A stretch of DNA of 64,000 nt from Pseudomonas sp. NKUCC02_KPG (GCF_019345465.1 NZ_JAHKRC010000002.1:62001-126000), one strand, 5' to 3'; positions 23,466 through 32,025 are shown, counted from the first letter of the stretch. Notes: generated from the letters alone by a model not told the origin. A program made the numbers and translations.

Positions 23466-23984
23466 TCAGCCTGCGACTGGGGTGCGCCAGTCATCAGAAC
23501 CGGAAGTGCCGGACACTTCGTGGGTCCAGGTGATTTTGCGATAAGTGAACTCAACGTCTTCCAGATGGGTGAAGTGCGAATTCGATGGGTCCTGGCAGTT
23601 ATGCATGTAGTCCTTGATGTCGACGATGATCGCGTCTTCAAGTTTGGTGGTGAAGTAGTGCTCTTGAGTGCCTGCCGACGAAGTGCGATACCACTCGATA
23701 GTGATTTCAGTCAGGCGCTCGCCGGACGTTAGCGCCGCCAGCAGCAGCGGTGACGACTTGTCGAAGACCTTGGTGATCTTGACCGGCTTGTGAACGCGTT
23801 GACCGGTCGGTTGACCCGATTGCGGATCGCGAGGAATGATCACTTCGTGACTGAAACCCTGAACCATGACCTGGTCTTCGTGACCTTCCTGGTAGGTGTT
23901 GCCGACCGAGTCGGCGGTGAAAGCGCCGGCGGTGATCAGACCTTGTTTGGTTCCCGTGATAGACATATATGCTGGCGTAGCCAT
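23466..23984 (-). CDS. hcp: Type VI secretion tube protein Hcp
   Basis: A 172-residue Hcp (TssD). It begins MATPAYMSITGTKQGLITAG, with the family's KITKVFDKSSPLLLAALTSG and EDVEFTYRKITWTH near the end. Hcp hexamers stack into the expelled tube and may chaperone cargo. AAGGAAA lies upstream of the ATG. First gene of the minus-strand operon hcp-vgrG-DUF4123-lipoprotein-lipase, divergent from tssA. A -24/-12 type promoter fits 45-60 nt upstream. The gene is intact although most of the machine is missing from this locus. Confidence 0.96.
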   Translation of the reverse strand: MATPAYMSITGTKQGLITAGAFTADSVGNTYQEGHEDQVMVQGFSHEVIIPRDPQSGQPTGQRVHKPVKITKVFDKSSPLLLAALTSGERLTEITIEWYRTSSAGTQEHYFTTKLEDAIIVDIKDYMHNCQDPSNSHFTHLEDVEFTYRKITWTHEVSGTSGSDDWRTPVAG

Positions 23985-24028
23985 GAATGCTTTCCTTGCT
24001 GAAAAATAGAGGAGTCCACAGGCTTAAT

Positions 24029-24044
24029 TGCACTGCAGACGCCA
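24029..24044 (-). promoter_or_regulatory. Candidate sigma-54 promoter of hcp
   Basis: On the minus strand the sequence TGGCGTCTGCAGTGCA has GG and GC elements with the required 10-nt spacing and matches TGGC and TGCA of the -24/-12 consensus. It would start transcription about 34 nt before the hcp ATG. T6SS hcp operons and HSI-II/III clusters are often sigma-54 dependent, which supports the reading; the cluster's own activator gene is absent here. Confidence 0.5.
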
Positions 24045-24150
24045 AACCAACTATCAAAGTTCATGCCGTAATAAATAAATCCGTTATATGTCAATAGCTT
24101 AAATTTAAAAGCTAAAATTCAGCTAGCGTATGGTGCGGAAGTTATCAATA

Positions 24151-24196
24151 AAGTGCGCAAGAAGTTGCGCAGTACTGTGCAACTTCTTGCGCACTT
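24151..24196. repeat. 46-bp near-perfect palindrome
   Basis: AAGTGCGCAAGAAGTTGC (24151-24168) and its exact inverse (24179-24196) flank a centre that is itself palindromic (CAGTACTG), leaving one mismatched pair (G24169/T24178). Related words occur nearby: GTGCGGAAGTT at 24133-24143 and GTGCGCAACTT at 24259-24269. No T-run follows, so it is not a standard terminator. It could be a regulator site, a cruciform-forming site or a trace of the event that removed the core T6SS genes. Confidence 0.85.
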
Positions 24197-24269
24197 GCCT
24201 GTGGGCGGCTAAGTTTGCACTTCGCAGAGATCTATCCACAGGGTTGTCCACATATAGGTGCGCAACTTT

Positions 24270-24285
24270 TGGCGCATGTACAGCA
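24270..24285 (+). promoter_or_regulatory. Weaker candidate sigma-54 promoter towards tssA
   Basis: TGGCGCATGTACAGCA keeps the essential GG (24271-24272) and GC (24283-24284) at 10-nt spacing but lacks the TT before GC. Transcription would begin near 24297, about 300 nt before tssA. Confidence 0.3.
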
Positions 24286-24596
24286 AGGTAATATTGCGCG
24301 GTTACAGCATCCGCAAAAATCAATCACTCAGGAATCTTCTTTGCTGCTTTTAGGAATAGTCCTACATGCCTGCTCTTGAGATGAGTGTATGGTTCTCTCG
24401 CATTACTTATTCTCGCGGCGCTGTAAGGGCATGAAAACAAGATATTTCCTATGAGAGATTCTTGTATTTCATTCTTTATGCTCGACGCTTACTCATGAAT
24501 AGACGAGCTCGCAACTAAGAATCTAAAAATTTTTCTTTTTTTCCGCGTCTTACAGCTCTTTGAATTTGTCGCGTAAATCTTAATTTAAGGTCATGG

Positions 24597-25322
24597 ATGT
24601 CCTACTCCAGTAAACTTTCGGCTCACTATCTTGAACTCGCGAAAACCTCAATTTCCGAAGAGGGTTTTTCGGGCGAGGACGTTCGTTTTTCCAGCGAGTA
24701 TGAAGGGCTGGAAAGCGAGCTGAGTAAAGCCCAATCCATGCACGAAAGCGGTCAGATTGACTGGGTTAAGGTCTGTGAAAACAGCGAAACCCTGTTACGT
24801 ACCCAGTCCAAGGATTTGCGAGTGGGTGCCTGGCTGACCTGGGGCTTGTACCAGCGCGAATCCTTCCAGGGGCTGTTGGCTGGTCTGGGGTTTTTGCAAC
24901 ACTTGTGTGAGAACCATTGGGCTGAAATTCATCCAGGCAAGGCTCGCACCCGCGCAGCGGCCCTCAGTTGGTTGGTGCCACGCCTTGAGCAGGTGCTGAA
25001 CGAAAACATCGCGATCAAAGAGCAACTGCCGCTGTTTCGCCGGCTGGTGGAGCACCTGGAAGGCCTGGATGCAGCCTGCTCCGAACATTTGGGCGACGAC
25101 GCCCCGTTGTTGCTGCCAATCTCCCGCCGTTTAAAAAACCTGGTTCAGCGTGCTGCTGACAACCAGCCGGAACCCGGTCTGGTCGGCGCTGCTGTGGCCC
25201 AGGTCAAGCAGGCCGCCACGCAGTTGTTCACTCCCGGTGCGCCGATCGACAACGAGAAAGACGCCCACAAGGCCTTGCGTGTCCAGCAGGAAAATGCACG
25301 ACCGTTACCGCGGTCGCAGTGA
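24597..25322 (+). pseudogene. tssA: tssA, truncated at its 3' end by a deletion
   Basis: 241 codons encode the N-terminal ImpA_N part of an HSI-II-type TssA: MSYSSKLSAHYLELAKTSIS, then GAWLTWGLYQRESFQGLLAG and HWAEIHPGKARTRAAALSWL. Full-length TssA of this type is about twice as long, with a C-terminal ring domain that docks the sheath. Here the family sequence stops at QQENARPL (about 25305) and ends at a chance stop after four more codons. From there the DNA continues as the ATPase domain of tssM in another frame. The C-terminal polymerising domain is therefore lost and the product should not cap sheath growth. Confidence 0.85.
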
Positions 25323-28300
25323 GCGCTGGCGCAGTGATTTACCCTGGTACTTGCTGATTGGTCCGCAGGCCAGTGGCAAAACCAGCTTGCTGGACTTCTC
25401 GGGGCTTGAGTTTCCGATCAACAAAATTGATCGAAAACTGACCCGCGACACCCACGGTACCCGCCACTGTGACTGGTATTTTGCCGATCACGGCGTGCTG
25501 ATCGACACTGCTGGCCGTTACTTGACCCAACCAGATGACGACGTCGATGGCAGTGCCTGGAACACGTTGCTCGACCTGCTGCGCAGGCGTCGCCGCAATC
25601 GCCCGCTGAACGGTGTACTGGTGACCCTCCCGGTGGAAGCCCTGTTGAACGACACTGAGCAGGAGCTTGAAGCCTTGGCCCGCCAAGTGCGTGCGCGTCT
25701 TCAGGATGTGCATCAGACATTGCACGTCGATGTTCCGGTTTACCTTGTGTTGAGCAAGGCGGACCGCCTGCCAGGTTTCGATGAGTTCTTCGACCAATTG
25801 ACGCGTGAAGAGAGCGATCAGGTGCTCGGCTCCAGTTTCCGCAAGGAACAGAGCGGCGCTGATGTAGCCGTGCTACGCACCGAGTTCGAAGGGCTGCTGC
25901 ATCGCCTCAACAGCCAGGTGATCATGCGCATGCACCAAGAGCGTGATACCCAGCGCCGTGGCCGTATCCTCGACTTTCCGCATCAACTGGGAAAAGTCGG
26001 AGAGCGTCTATGCCTGTTTGTCGATATGGCATTCACCGGCAACCGCTACCAGCGTGCCAGCCAGTTGCGCGGTTTTTACCTGACCAGCGCTCCACATCTG
26101 ACAAAAAAAATGGACGAAACTACCGCCAGCATCGGCGCCAACCTGAGCATGAAAACCGGCGTGTTGCCGACCCTGCACAGTGGCCGTTCACGTTTCATTC
26201 ACCATGTGCTCAGCCGGGTGATTTTCCCCGAGGCCGATCTTGCGGGCCTGGACAAACACGAACGCAGTCGCATCCACTGGGGCCAGCGTGCGCTGTACGC
26301 AGGCGCATTGGCTGCATTGGCGCTATTTGGCCTGCTCTGGGCAAGCGGTTTCTCCGCCAACTACGAGCGCCTGGAAAACCTGCGCACCCTGGCACAAGCC
26401 TGGAGCCAGCAGCGCTCGGCCCTCAGCCCCCGTGATGATTCCATGGCGGTGCTCAAGACCCTCGACACCTTCTACGCGGCGTCTCAGGTGTTCCCGAAAA
26501 GAGGCGATGTGAGTTACCACGAACGAGGCGGCCTGTATCAGGGTGAAGACGTCAACCCGGTGGTCCAGACCGCCTATGAGCGTGAGCTGGAAGGGCAGTT
26601 GTTGCCACGGGTCGCGACCCTGCTGGAAGGGCAGGTTCGCGCCAACATGAAAGACCGCACGCGCCTGCTCAACAGCCTGCGTGCGTACCTGATGCTGAAC
26701 ATGGAGGATCGTCGCGACACGCCGTGGCTCAAGGACTGGGTCGCTAGCCAATGGTCTCAACGTTACACCGGCAATACCGCTGTACAAAACGGATTGAACA
26801 GCCACTTCGAGCGCTTGCTGAAGCAGCCGTTTATCTATCCGCTAAATGATCAGCTAGTGGCTCAGGCGCGTCAGGTTTTACGCAGCGAGTCCCTGGCCAA
26901 CGTCGTCTATCGGATGCTGCGCGAGCAGGCCCGTGATCTGCCGGACTACCGTTTCAGCCAACACCTAGGCCCACAGGGGGCGCTGTTTGTGGGCACTGAT
27001 TACGTGATTCCGGGGTTCTACACCCAACAAGGCTATGAGCAGTATTTTTCGGTTCAGGGCTCGATGCTGGTCACTGAGATCCTGAGTGACAACTGGGTAC
27101 TGGGTGAAAGCTCGGGTATCAGTGGTATGGATTTGCGTCGCCTGTTGGTCGAACTCGAGCAACTGTATTTTCGCGACTACGCCAACTACTGGGGTGAAGC
27201 GGTGGGCCGGATCGCGCTGGCGGCCATTAGCGATTTTAGTGACGGCGCCGAGCAGTTGGCGGGTCTGACATCTGCCAATTCACCGATCCTGCAACTGCTG
27301 GTGCAAGTGCGTGAAAACACCCGATTCCCAGTGGTCGCCGATACTGTAGATGACGCCGCCGATGCGGCAGGGAAACCGGTAGAAAAGGGCAGTAAGCTCG
27401 GAAAACTGGCGGTCGCTACGGCGGGCAAGGCGTCAGACGCCTTGGTGAAAAAGCTGCCGGATACCGCGAGGAAATCCTTGCAAAGTCGCTTTGAGTCGCT
27501 GCACCGCTTACTCGACGACAACAATGGCCCAACCGCTGACCTGATCCCGGCCATGACCGCCCTCAATGAGCTTCAAATGCAGATGGCCAGTCTGGCCCGT
27601 TCCAGCTCGCCGGAGCAGGCCGCGTTCGAAGCGGCCAAGATCCGCATGGGTGGCCAGCGTGATGCGCTGAGCAACCTGCGCACTGCGTCTGGACGTCTGC
27701 CGCGGCCTGTAGGCGTGTGGTTCAACGTATTGGCTGAAGACACCTGGCGCCTGGTACTCAGCGACTCCTATCGATATTTGAATCAGCGCTATCAGAGTGA
27801 GTTGTACAGTTTTTACGCCAAGGCGATCAGCAAGCGCTACCCGTTTAGCGCCCACAGCGCCAGTGACGTGGCAATCAGCGACTTTCGCGAGTTTTTCAAG
27901 GCCCAAGGGATTGCCGACCAGTTCTTCGACAGCTACCTGCGTGCGTTTGTCAGCGGAGATCCGGGTCACTATCGCATGCGCAGCGTCGATGGTCAGAGTC
28001 TGCCGATTTCCAAGGTCTACCTTGATCAGATGGCCGCCGCGCGCGTGATCCGGCAGAGCTTCTTCGCCGACAATCCGGCCGAGCCTCAGGTGCAGTTCAA
28101 ACTGGAGCCGTACACCCTCGACCCGGCTGTCAGCCGTTCGGCGCTCAGGTTTGGCGACACGACCATTGAATACCGTCATGGCCCGATAGTACCGGTGTCG
28201 TTCAAATGGCCAACCGACGCTGAAGACGGACGTGCCAGTCTGGTGCTCGACAAAATGGTCGGCCGCCCGCTGGGGATCGAGAAGAACACCGGCCCTTGGT

Positions 28301-28476
28301 CGTTGTTCCGTCTGTTTGATTTGATGCAGACCGAATACCTGACCGGCCGTGACGTGCTGGTGCTCAAGGCTGACGTAGGAGGCCTGCGCGCCAATTACTT
28401 GTTAACAAGTCAGCGCGCGCCAAACCCTTTCGACACGGGCGTGTTGCGCACCTTCCGCCTGCCGGTGCAGCTCTGA
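25294..28476 (+). CDS. tssM: tssM (IcmF), 5'-truncated by deletion
   Basis: About 1060 residues of the inner-membrane T6SS protein TssM are left. Just after the junction come SDLPWYLLIGPQASGKTSLL (Walker A GPQASGKT) and DWYFADHGVLIDTAGRYLTQ. The membrane helix RALYAGALAALALFGLLWAS (near 26290-26350) and the large periplasmic part follow, ending with the C-terminal VLRTFRLPVQL. Normal TssM begins with ~110-130 residues containing two membrane helices before Walker A; these are missing. The first usable start is ATG 25294, which lies inside the tssA remnant and has CAGG close upstream. An earlier in-frame ATG at 25150 would read tssA DNA in the wrong frame. The protein is probably non-functional as a membrane anchor. 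Confidence 0.85.
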   Translation: MHDRYRGRSERWRSDLPWYLLIGPQASGKTSLLDFSGLEFPINKIDRKLTRDTHGTRHCDWYFADHGVLIDTAGRYLTQPDDDVDGSAWNTLLDLLRRRRRNRPLNGVLVTLPVEALLNDTEQELEALARQVRARLQDVHQTLHVDVPVYLVLSKADRLPGFDEFFDQLTREESDQVLGSSFRKEQSGADVAVLRTEFEGLLHRLNSQVIMRMHQERDTQRRGRILDFPHQLGKVGERLCLFVDMAFTGNRYQRASQLRGFYLTSAPHLTKKMDETTASIGANLSMKTGVLPTLHSGRSRFIHHVLSRVIFPEADLAGLDKHERSRIHWGQRALYAGALAALALFGLLWASGFSANYERLENLRTLAQAWSQQRSALSPRDDSMAVLKTLDTFYAASQVFPKRGDVSYHERGGLYQGEDVNPVVQTAYERELEGQLLPRVATLLEGQVRANMKDRTRLLNSLRAYLMLNMEDRRDTPWLKDWVASQWSQRYTGNTAVQNGLNSHFERLLKQPFIYPLNDQLVAQARQVLRSESLANVVYRMLREQARDLPDYRFSQHLGPQGALFVGTDYVIPGFYTQQGYEQYFSVQGSMLVTEILSDNWVLGESSGISGMDLRRLLVELEQLYFRDYANYWGEAVGRIALAAISDFSDGAEQLAGLTSANSPILQLLVQVRENTRFPVVADTVDDAADAAGKPVEKGSKLGKLAVATAGKASDALVKKLPDTARKSLQSRFESLHRLLDDNNGPTADLIPAMTALNELQMQMASLARSSSPEQAAFEAAKIRMGGQRDALSNLRTASGRLPRPVGVWFNVLAEDTWRLVLSDSYRYLNQRYQSELYSFYAKAISKRYPFSAHSASDVAISDFREFFKAQGIADQFFDSYLRAFVSGDPGHYRMRSVDGQSLPISKVYLDQMAAARVIRQSFFADNPAEPQVQFKLEPYTLDPAVSRSALRFGDTTIEYRHGPIVPVSFKWPTDAEDGRASLVLDKMVGRPLGIEKNTGPWSLFRLFDLMQTEYLTGRDVLVLKADVGGLRANYLLTSQRAPNPFDTGVLRTFRLPVQL

Positions 28477-29204
28477 TGCGGGTGGCCAGTCCCTGGCGCA
28501 GCGCTGCGCGCACCGATGCAGGCAAGGTTCGGGCGCGCAACGAAGATGCTTTCCTGGACGCTGCGCAGCAAGGGTTGTGGGTGGTTGCGGACGGCATGGG
28601 GGGGCATCAGAAAGGCAATATCGCCAGCCAGTTGATCGTCGACAGCCTGGCGCAATTGCCGGTGCTGGATGATTTCGATGAACGACTCAAAGGTATTCGC
28701 CAGTGCCTGCACTGGCTCAATCGCCGATTGAGTCAGGAGTTGACGGTCACTGATGGGTGTCACGACAGCATCATGGGCAGCACCGTGGTGGCGCTGTTGG
28801 TAGAAGGCAGTCGCGCGGCCTGCATCTGGGCCGGTGATAGCCGCTGCTACCTGTGGCGTGGCCAGCGTTTGTATCAGCTGTCTAAAGACCATTCGCTGCA
28901 ACAGCAACTGATCGACGAGCAACAAATGAGCGTCGAGCAGGCCAAGGACCATCCGGCAGCTCATGCTCTGACCCGCGCTGTAGGCGCTGCCGAGCAACTG
29001 ACCTTGGATGTGCTGGAACTGGAGGTGTATCCCGGCGATGCGTTTTTGCTCTGCAGCGATGGGTTGTATCAAGGACTCGGCAGCGATGCACTCGGCAATG
29101 CCTTGAGCCTGACCGCCCCGCAAGTTGCTCTGGAACGATTGTTTGACGGCGCATTGCGGGGCTCGGCTCGGGACAACCTGACAGCCGTAGTGATCCGCCA
29201 ATGA
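28476..29204 (+). CDS. stp1: PP2C-type Ser/Thr phosphatase (Stp1/PppA) of the T6SS
   Basis: A 242-residue PPM/PP2C phosphatase with all main metal-site motifs: DAGKVRARNEDAFLD, VADGMGGHQKGN, GSTVVALL with WAGDSRCYLWR, LCSDGLYQGL and SARDNLTAVVI. In HSI-II/T6SS clusters such phosphatases reverse phosphorylation by the partner kinase, often of an FHA protein. The ATG overlaps the tssM stop by one base and the stop overlaps the kinase start by four. It is intact although its usual FHA target is not encoded here. Confidence 0.92.
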   Translation: MRVASPWRSAARTDAGKVRARNEDAFLDAAQQGLWVVADGMGGHQKGNIASQLIVDSLAQLPVLDDFDERLKGIRQCLHWLNRRLSQELTVTDGCHDSIMGSTVVALLVEGSRAACIWAGDSRCYLWRGQRLYQLSKDHSLQQQLIDEQQMSVEQAKDHPAAHALTRAVGAAEQLTLDVLELEVYPGDAFLLCSDGLYQGLGSDALGNALSLTAPQVALERLFDGALRGSARDNLTAVVIRQ

Positions 29205-30205
29205 CTGAGCACATGCAACCGATCAACGACCTGCTGGAGAGCGAAGAGCAAGGCAGCAGCCTGACCTGCTTTGCGTTCGCGAAATCGTACAACGCTGACG
29301 CTGCGCTGGCGCCTACCAAGACCAGTACCGGTGAACTTCCCGAGGTGCTGGCTGGCCGTTACCGCATCGAGCGTCTGCTCGGTGCCGGCGGTATGGGTGC
29401 TGTTTACCGTGCACGGGACTTGCTGAGAGAACAGTTCGGCGATCCCGACCCTTACGTCGCGCTGAAAGTGCTCAGCGAAGAATTTGCCGAGTCGCCGGAC
29501 GCCAGCGCGCTGCTCTACAACGAGTTCGCCCTGACCCGGTGCCTGCGCCACGACAACGTACTGCGTTTGTACACCTTTGAAGTGGACACGGACTGCCAAC
29601 GAGCATTTGTCACCATGGAGTTCATGCGTGGCCTGACCCTGGATAACTTGCTCTGTGATCGCCCCCTGGGCCTGCCGTGGAAGGAGTTGCACGACATCGT
29701 GCTGCCGTTGCTCGATGCATTGGCCTACTCCCATGCCCGCGGCGTGCTGCATGGTGATATGAAGCCGAGCAACGTGATGCTCAGCGAAGAAGGTGTGCGG
29801 CTGTTTGACTTCGGACTCGGCCAGGCGCAGAAGGGCATCCTGCAAGGTCTGCCGCACTTGAGCCGCGAGCGCTTCAATGGCTGGACGCCGGGCTATGCGG
29901 CCCCGGAACTGCTTGATGGCCAAGCGCTGTCGGCCAGTGCCGATGTGTACGGCGTGGCCTGCGTGATCTACGAGCTGGCGCAGGGCAAGCACCCTTTTCG
30001 CCGAGTGCCCTCGAATCACGCCCGCAATCAGCATCTGGAGCGCGAGCTGCAAGCGCCTGAGAACATGCCGAAACACTGCTGGTCAGCCCTGCGAACGGCG
30101 CTGGCTTTCGATGTGGCAGATCGAACGATCACTGCCAAGCAATTGCGTGATGCTTTCTCTGTCAATTCATCCTGGCTGCAGCGCTTGATTCATTGGCGCA
30201 ACTGA
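29201..30205 (+). CDS. stk1: Ser/Thr protein kinase (Stk1/PpkA-like) of the T6SS
   Basis: A 334-residue kinase. The glycine loop is LGAGGMGAVYRA (about residue 62), the ATP lysine lies in YVALKVLSEE, the catalytic loop reads GVLHGDMKPSNVM (HGD in place of HRD, as in many bacterial kinases), the metal loop is LFDFGLG and the APE motif is GYAAPELL. An N-terminal ~55-residue extension precedes the domain; no membrane helix or extracellular sensor is present, as in the short HSI-II Stk1. Last gene of the tss remnant; it converges on the DUF2986 gene. Confidence 0.92.
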   Translation: MTEHMQPINDLLESEEQGSSLTCFAFAKSYNADAALAPTKTSTGELPEVLAGRYRIERLLGAGGMGAVYRARDLLREQFGDPDPYVALKVLSEEFAESPDASALLYNEFALTRCLRHDNVLRLYTFEVDTDCQRAFVTMEFMRGLTLDNLLCDRPLGLPWKELHDIVLPLLDALAYSHARGVLHGDMKPSNVMLSEEGVRLFDFGLGQAQKGILQGLPHLSRERFNGWTPGYAAPELLDGQALSASADVYGVACVIYELAQGKHPFRRVPSNHARNQHLERELQAPENMPKHCWSALRTALAFDVADRTITAKQLRDAFSVNSSWLQRLIHWRN

Positions 30206-30244
30206 TCCCTATGGGCGCTTGGCTGAATCAGCGTTTGAAATCCG

Positions 30245-30406
30245 TCAGCTCTCGGATGAGGTGATCGGGTCCTGGCTGGTCTCGGCAGCCAGCTTCAGCC
30301 GGTCAGCTTTGCTGATGTACTTGACCTTGTTTTTCGGTGCCAGCTTGGCACTGGCTTTCTTGGCGTGAGCCTTCAATAGCTGCGTTATTTTCTTGCGACG
30401 GTTCAT
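30245..30406 (-). CDS. DUF2986 small basic protein
   Basis: A 53-residue gene. It reads MNRRKKITQLLKAHAKKASA, then KLAPKNKVKYISKADRLKLA and an acidic tail. The MNRRKKIxQLLKxHxKKAxAK opening and YISKADR are typical of DUF2986 proteins found in Pseudomonas, Shewanella and Vibrio. Very basic and soluble; function unknown, perhaps RNA- or ribosome-associated. Confidence 0.85.
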   Translation of the reverse strand: MNRRKKITQLLKAHAKKASAKLAPKNKVKYISKADRLKLAAETSQDPITSSES

Positions 30407-30930
30407 GTCTTCTACTCGGCGTGTAAGTGCTGTTCCACACGGGCGTTGATGGACGCTATGGAGCGGTGTTCTGTAACGACAATTGTCAGTTATTTTTGCA
30501 AGGAACGCTCAGTAAATGACGCGTATTTTTGCACCTGGCCTGATTCGAGGGATGGCAGGCTTCAGGCCTTGCGCTGCGAGAGTGCGCGCTTGGGTGTTTT
30601 TGTCGAAATTGGCTAAGTGTTTGATTTGTAAAAACATACTTGTTTCATAATGTTTCGAGTGTTTTTGCGGTTATTTTCGCCATGCTCTGTGTTTATGTGC
30701 TGTAAATAAATGGTTTTTACGGATTTTGCTCCGTATTTTGTGATTTATATGGTGAAAATAACTGCTCAACACTTCCTATACTGCGCTCGGCGTCTGCGTA
30801 CCTGCACCGTTCGAAAAAGCACGATGTTTTTTTGAGCTGCCATGGAGATAGTCGCTCTGCGGAAAGGATAGGGCATTAATGGCCTCACTTTTCCCGTGCA
30901 CCTAATAAGTCTAAGAATGAGAAAAGTGTA
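30407..30930. other. AT-rich intergenic region upstream of the YkvI-type gene
   Basis: About 520 bp without a supported gene, lower in GC than the flanks. Visible elements are a 10-bp palindrome GACAATTGTC (30478-30487) and an inverted repeat CACTTTTC (30886-30893)/GAAAAGTG (30921-30928) that ends 2 nt before the start codon of the transporter gene and could fold over its ribosome-binding site. Promoters of both flanking genes must lie here. Confidence 0.45.
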
Positions 30931-32019
30931 ATGAATAAACAGTCGGTCCAGATTGCTCTTGCATACATGTCTGTCGTCATTGGCGGTGGCTTCGCTTCCG
31001 GGCAGGAGGTGCTACAGTTTTTCACCGGCTATGGGTTGATAGGCATCGTAGGCACTCTGGTGAGCGGTTTGATGTTCGCATTCCTCGGTATGCAGATCGC
31101 TCGATTGAGTTCGAAGATGCAAGCGAACTCCCACAAGGAAGTTCTTTACATCCTGTTCGGAGCACGTCTGGGGTGGGTTGTTGATGTCGTGCTGTCCTTC
31201 TTCCTGTACGGCGTCGGAGTGGTGATGCTGGCGGGTAGCGGTTCGATCTTTGCCCAGCAATACGACCTGTCTCCATTGTTTGGCGGTGCACTGATGGCTG
31301 TACTGGTGATCGCTACCCTGTGCATGAACGTCAAACGAATCATTGATTTGATCAGCGCGGTGATGCCTTTCCTGCTGGCGATGGTGTTGATCATCACCAC
31401 CTACTCGATTTTCAGCTACAACGCCCCTATCGAGACCCTCGATGCAGTGGCCCGCGAAAACAACGAGACGGTCACTGGCAACTGGTTTGTCGGCGCATTG
31501 TTGTACGCATCGTTCAATATCGCCGTTGGCTTCCCGATGCTGGCTGTGATTGGCGGCATGACCAAGCAGCCCAAGGCTGCTGCACTCGGCGGCGTACTCG
31601 GCGGCCTGGGGTTGGGTGCGCTGATCCTGCTGTTGAATATCGGCCTGTTTGCAAACATCAACCAGTTGCAGGGCATTGAAATGCCATCCCTGGCACTGGC
31701 GGGGCGCATCTCGCCAATCCTTTCGGTGGTGATGTCGGTGGCGCTGGTGTGTATGGTCTACAGCACGGCGGTGGGGATGTTCTTTGCGTTCAGCGCACGT
31801 TTCTCCAAGCCTGAAACGAGTCGCTTCAAAATGATCAGTGCAGTGACGGTATGCGTGGGGCTGGGCCTGAGCCTGGGCGGCTTCAGCAAGTTGGTAGGCA
31901 CTGTCTACCCGCTGCTGGGCTACGTCGGTTTCGCCCTGATCCTCGCCATCTGTTTCAACTGGGTGCGTGGTCGTTCCATTGCCAAGGCGCAAAAAGCCGC
32001 CCTGGACGCCGTGTCCTGA
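30931..32019 (+). CDS. YkvI-like membrane transporter
   Basis: A 362-residue inner-membrane protein with about ten helices. It opens SVQIALAYMSVVIGGGFASG, with an unwound-helix type GGGFASGQE that recalls APC/LeuT-fold carriers, and carries MNVKRIIDLISAVMPFLLAM in the middle. It matches the uncharacterised YkvI (COG3949) group; substrate unknown. Monocistronic: a hairpin follows the stop and the next gene converges. Start at 30931 is the only sensible one, although its ribosome-binding site is weak and may be masked by an inverted repeat. Confidence 0.82.
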   Translation: MNKQSVQIALAYMSVVIGGGFASGQEVLQFFTGYGLIGIVGTLVSGLMFAFLGMQIARLSSKMQANSHKEVLYILFGARLGWVVDVVLSFFLYGVGVVMLAGSGSIFAQQYDLSPLFGGALMAVLVIATLCMNVKRIIDLISAVMPFLLAMVLIITTYSIFSYNAPIETLDAVARENNETVTGNWFVGALLYASFNIAVGFPMLAVIGGMTKQPKAAALGGVLGGLGLGALILLLNIGLFANINQLQGIEMPSLALAGRISPILSVVMSVALVCMVYSTAVGMFFAFSARFSKPETSRFKMISAVTVCVGLGLSLGGFSKLVGTVYPLLGYVGFALILAICFNWVRGRSIAKAQKAALDAVS

Positions 32020-32025
32020 TCTTGC

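Larger units (their letters stand above)
23985..24596. other. T6SS divergent control region
   Basis: A 612-bp AT-rich region between hcp and tssA. It contains candidate sigma-54 promoters for both operons, a 46-bp near-perfect palindrome, further GTGCGCAA-type repeats, and two DnaA-box-like 9-mers (CTATCCACA at 24232-24240, TTGTCCACA at 24244-24252). No gene is supported; short open frames lack recognisable features. The 300 bp nearest tssA are AT-rich with no evident structure. Confidence 0.5.

Noticed and set aside
24232..24252. Two DnaA-box-like 9-mers as a replication origin or plasmid remnant
   Set aside because: Only two imperfect boxes, no replication gene nearby, and the setting is a T6SS control region; chance cannot be excluded.
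25150..25293. The first 48 codons of the long tssM frame as its natural N-terminus
   Set aside because: This DNA encodes TssA in another frame with good family similarity; the tssM-frame reading is Arg/Ser-rich nonsense.
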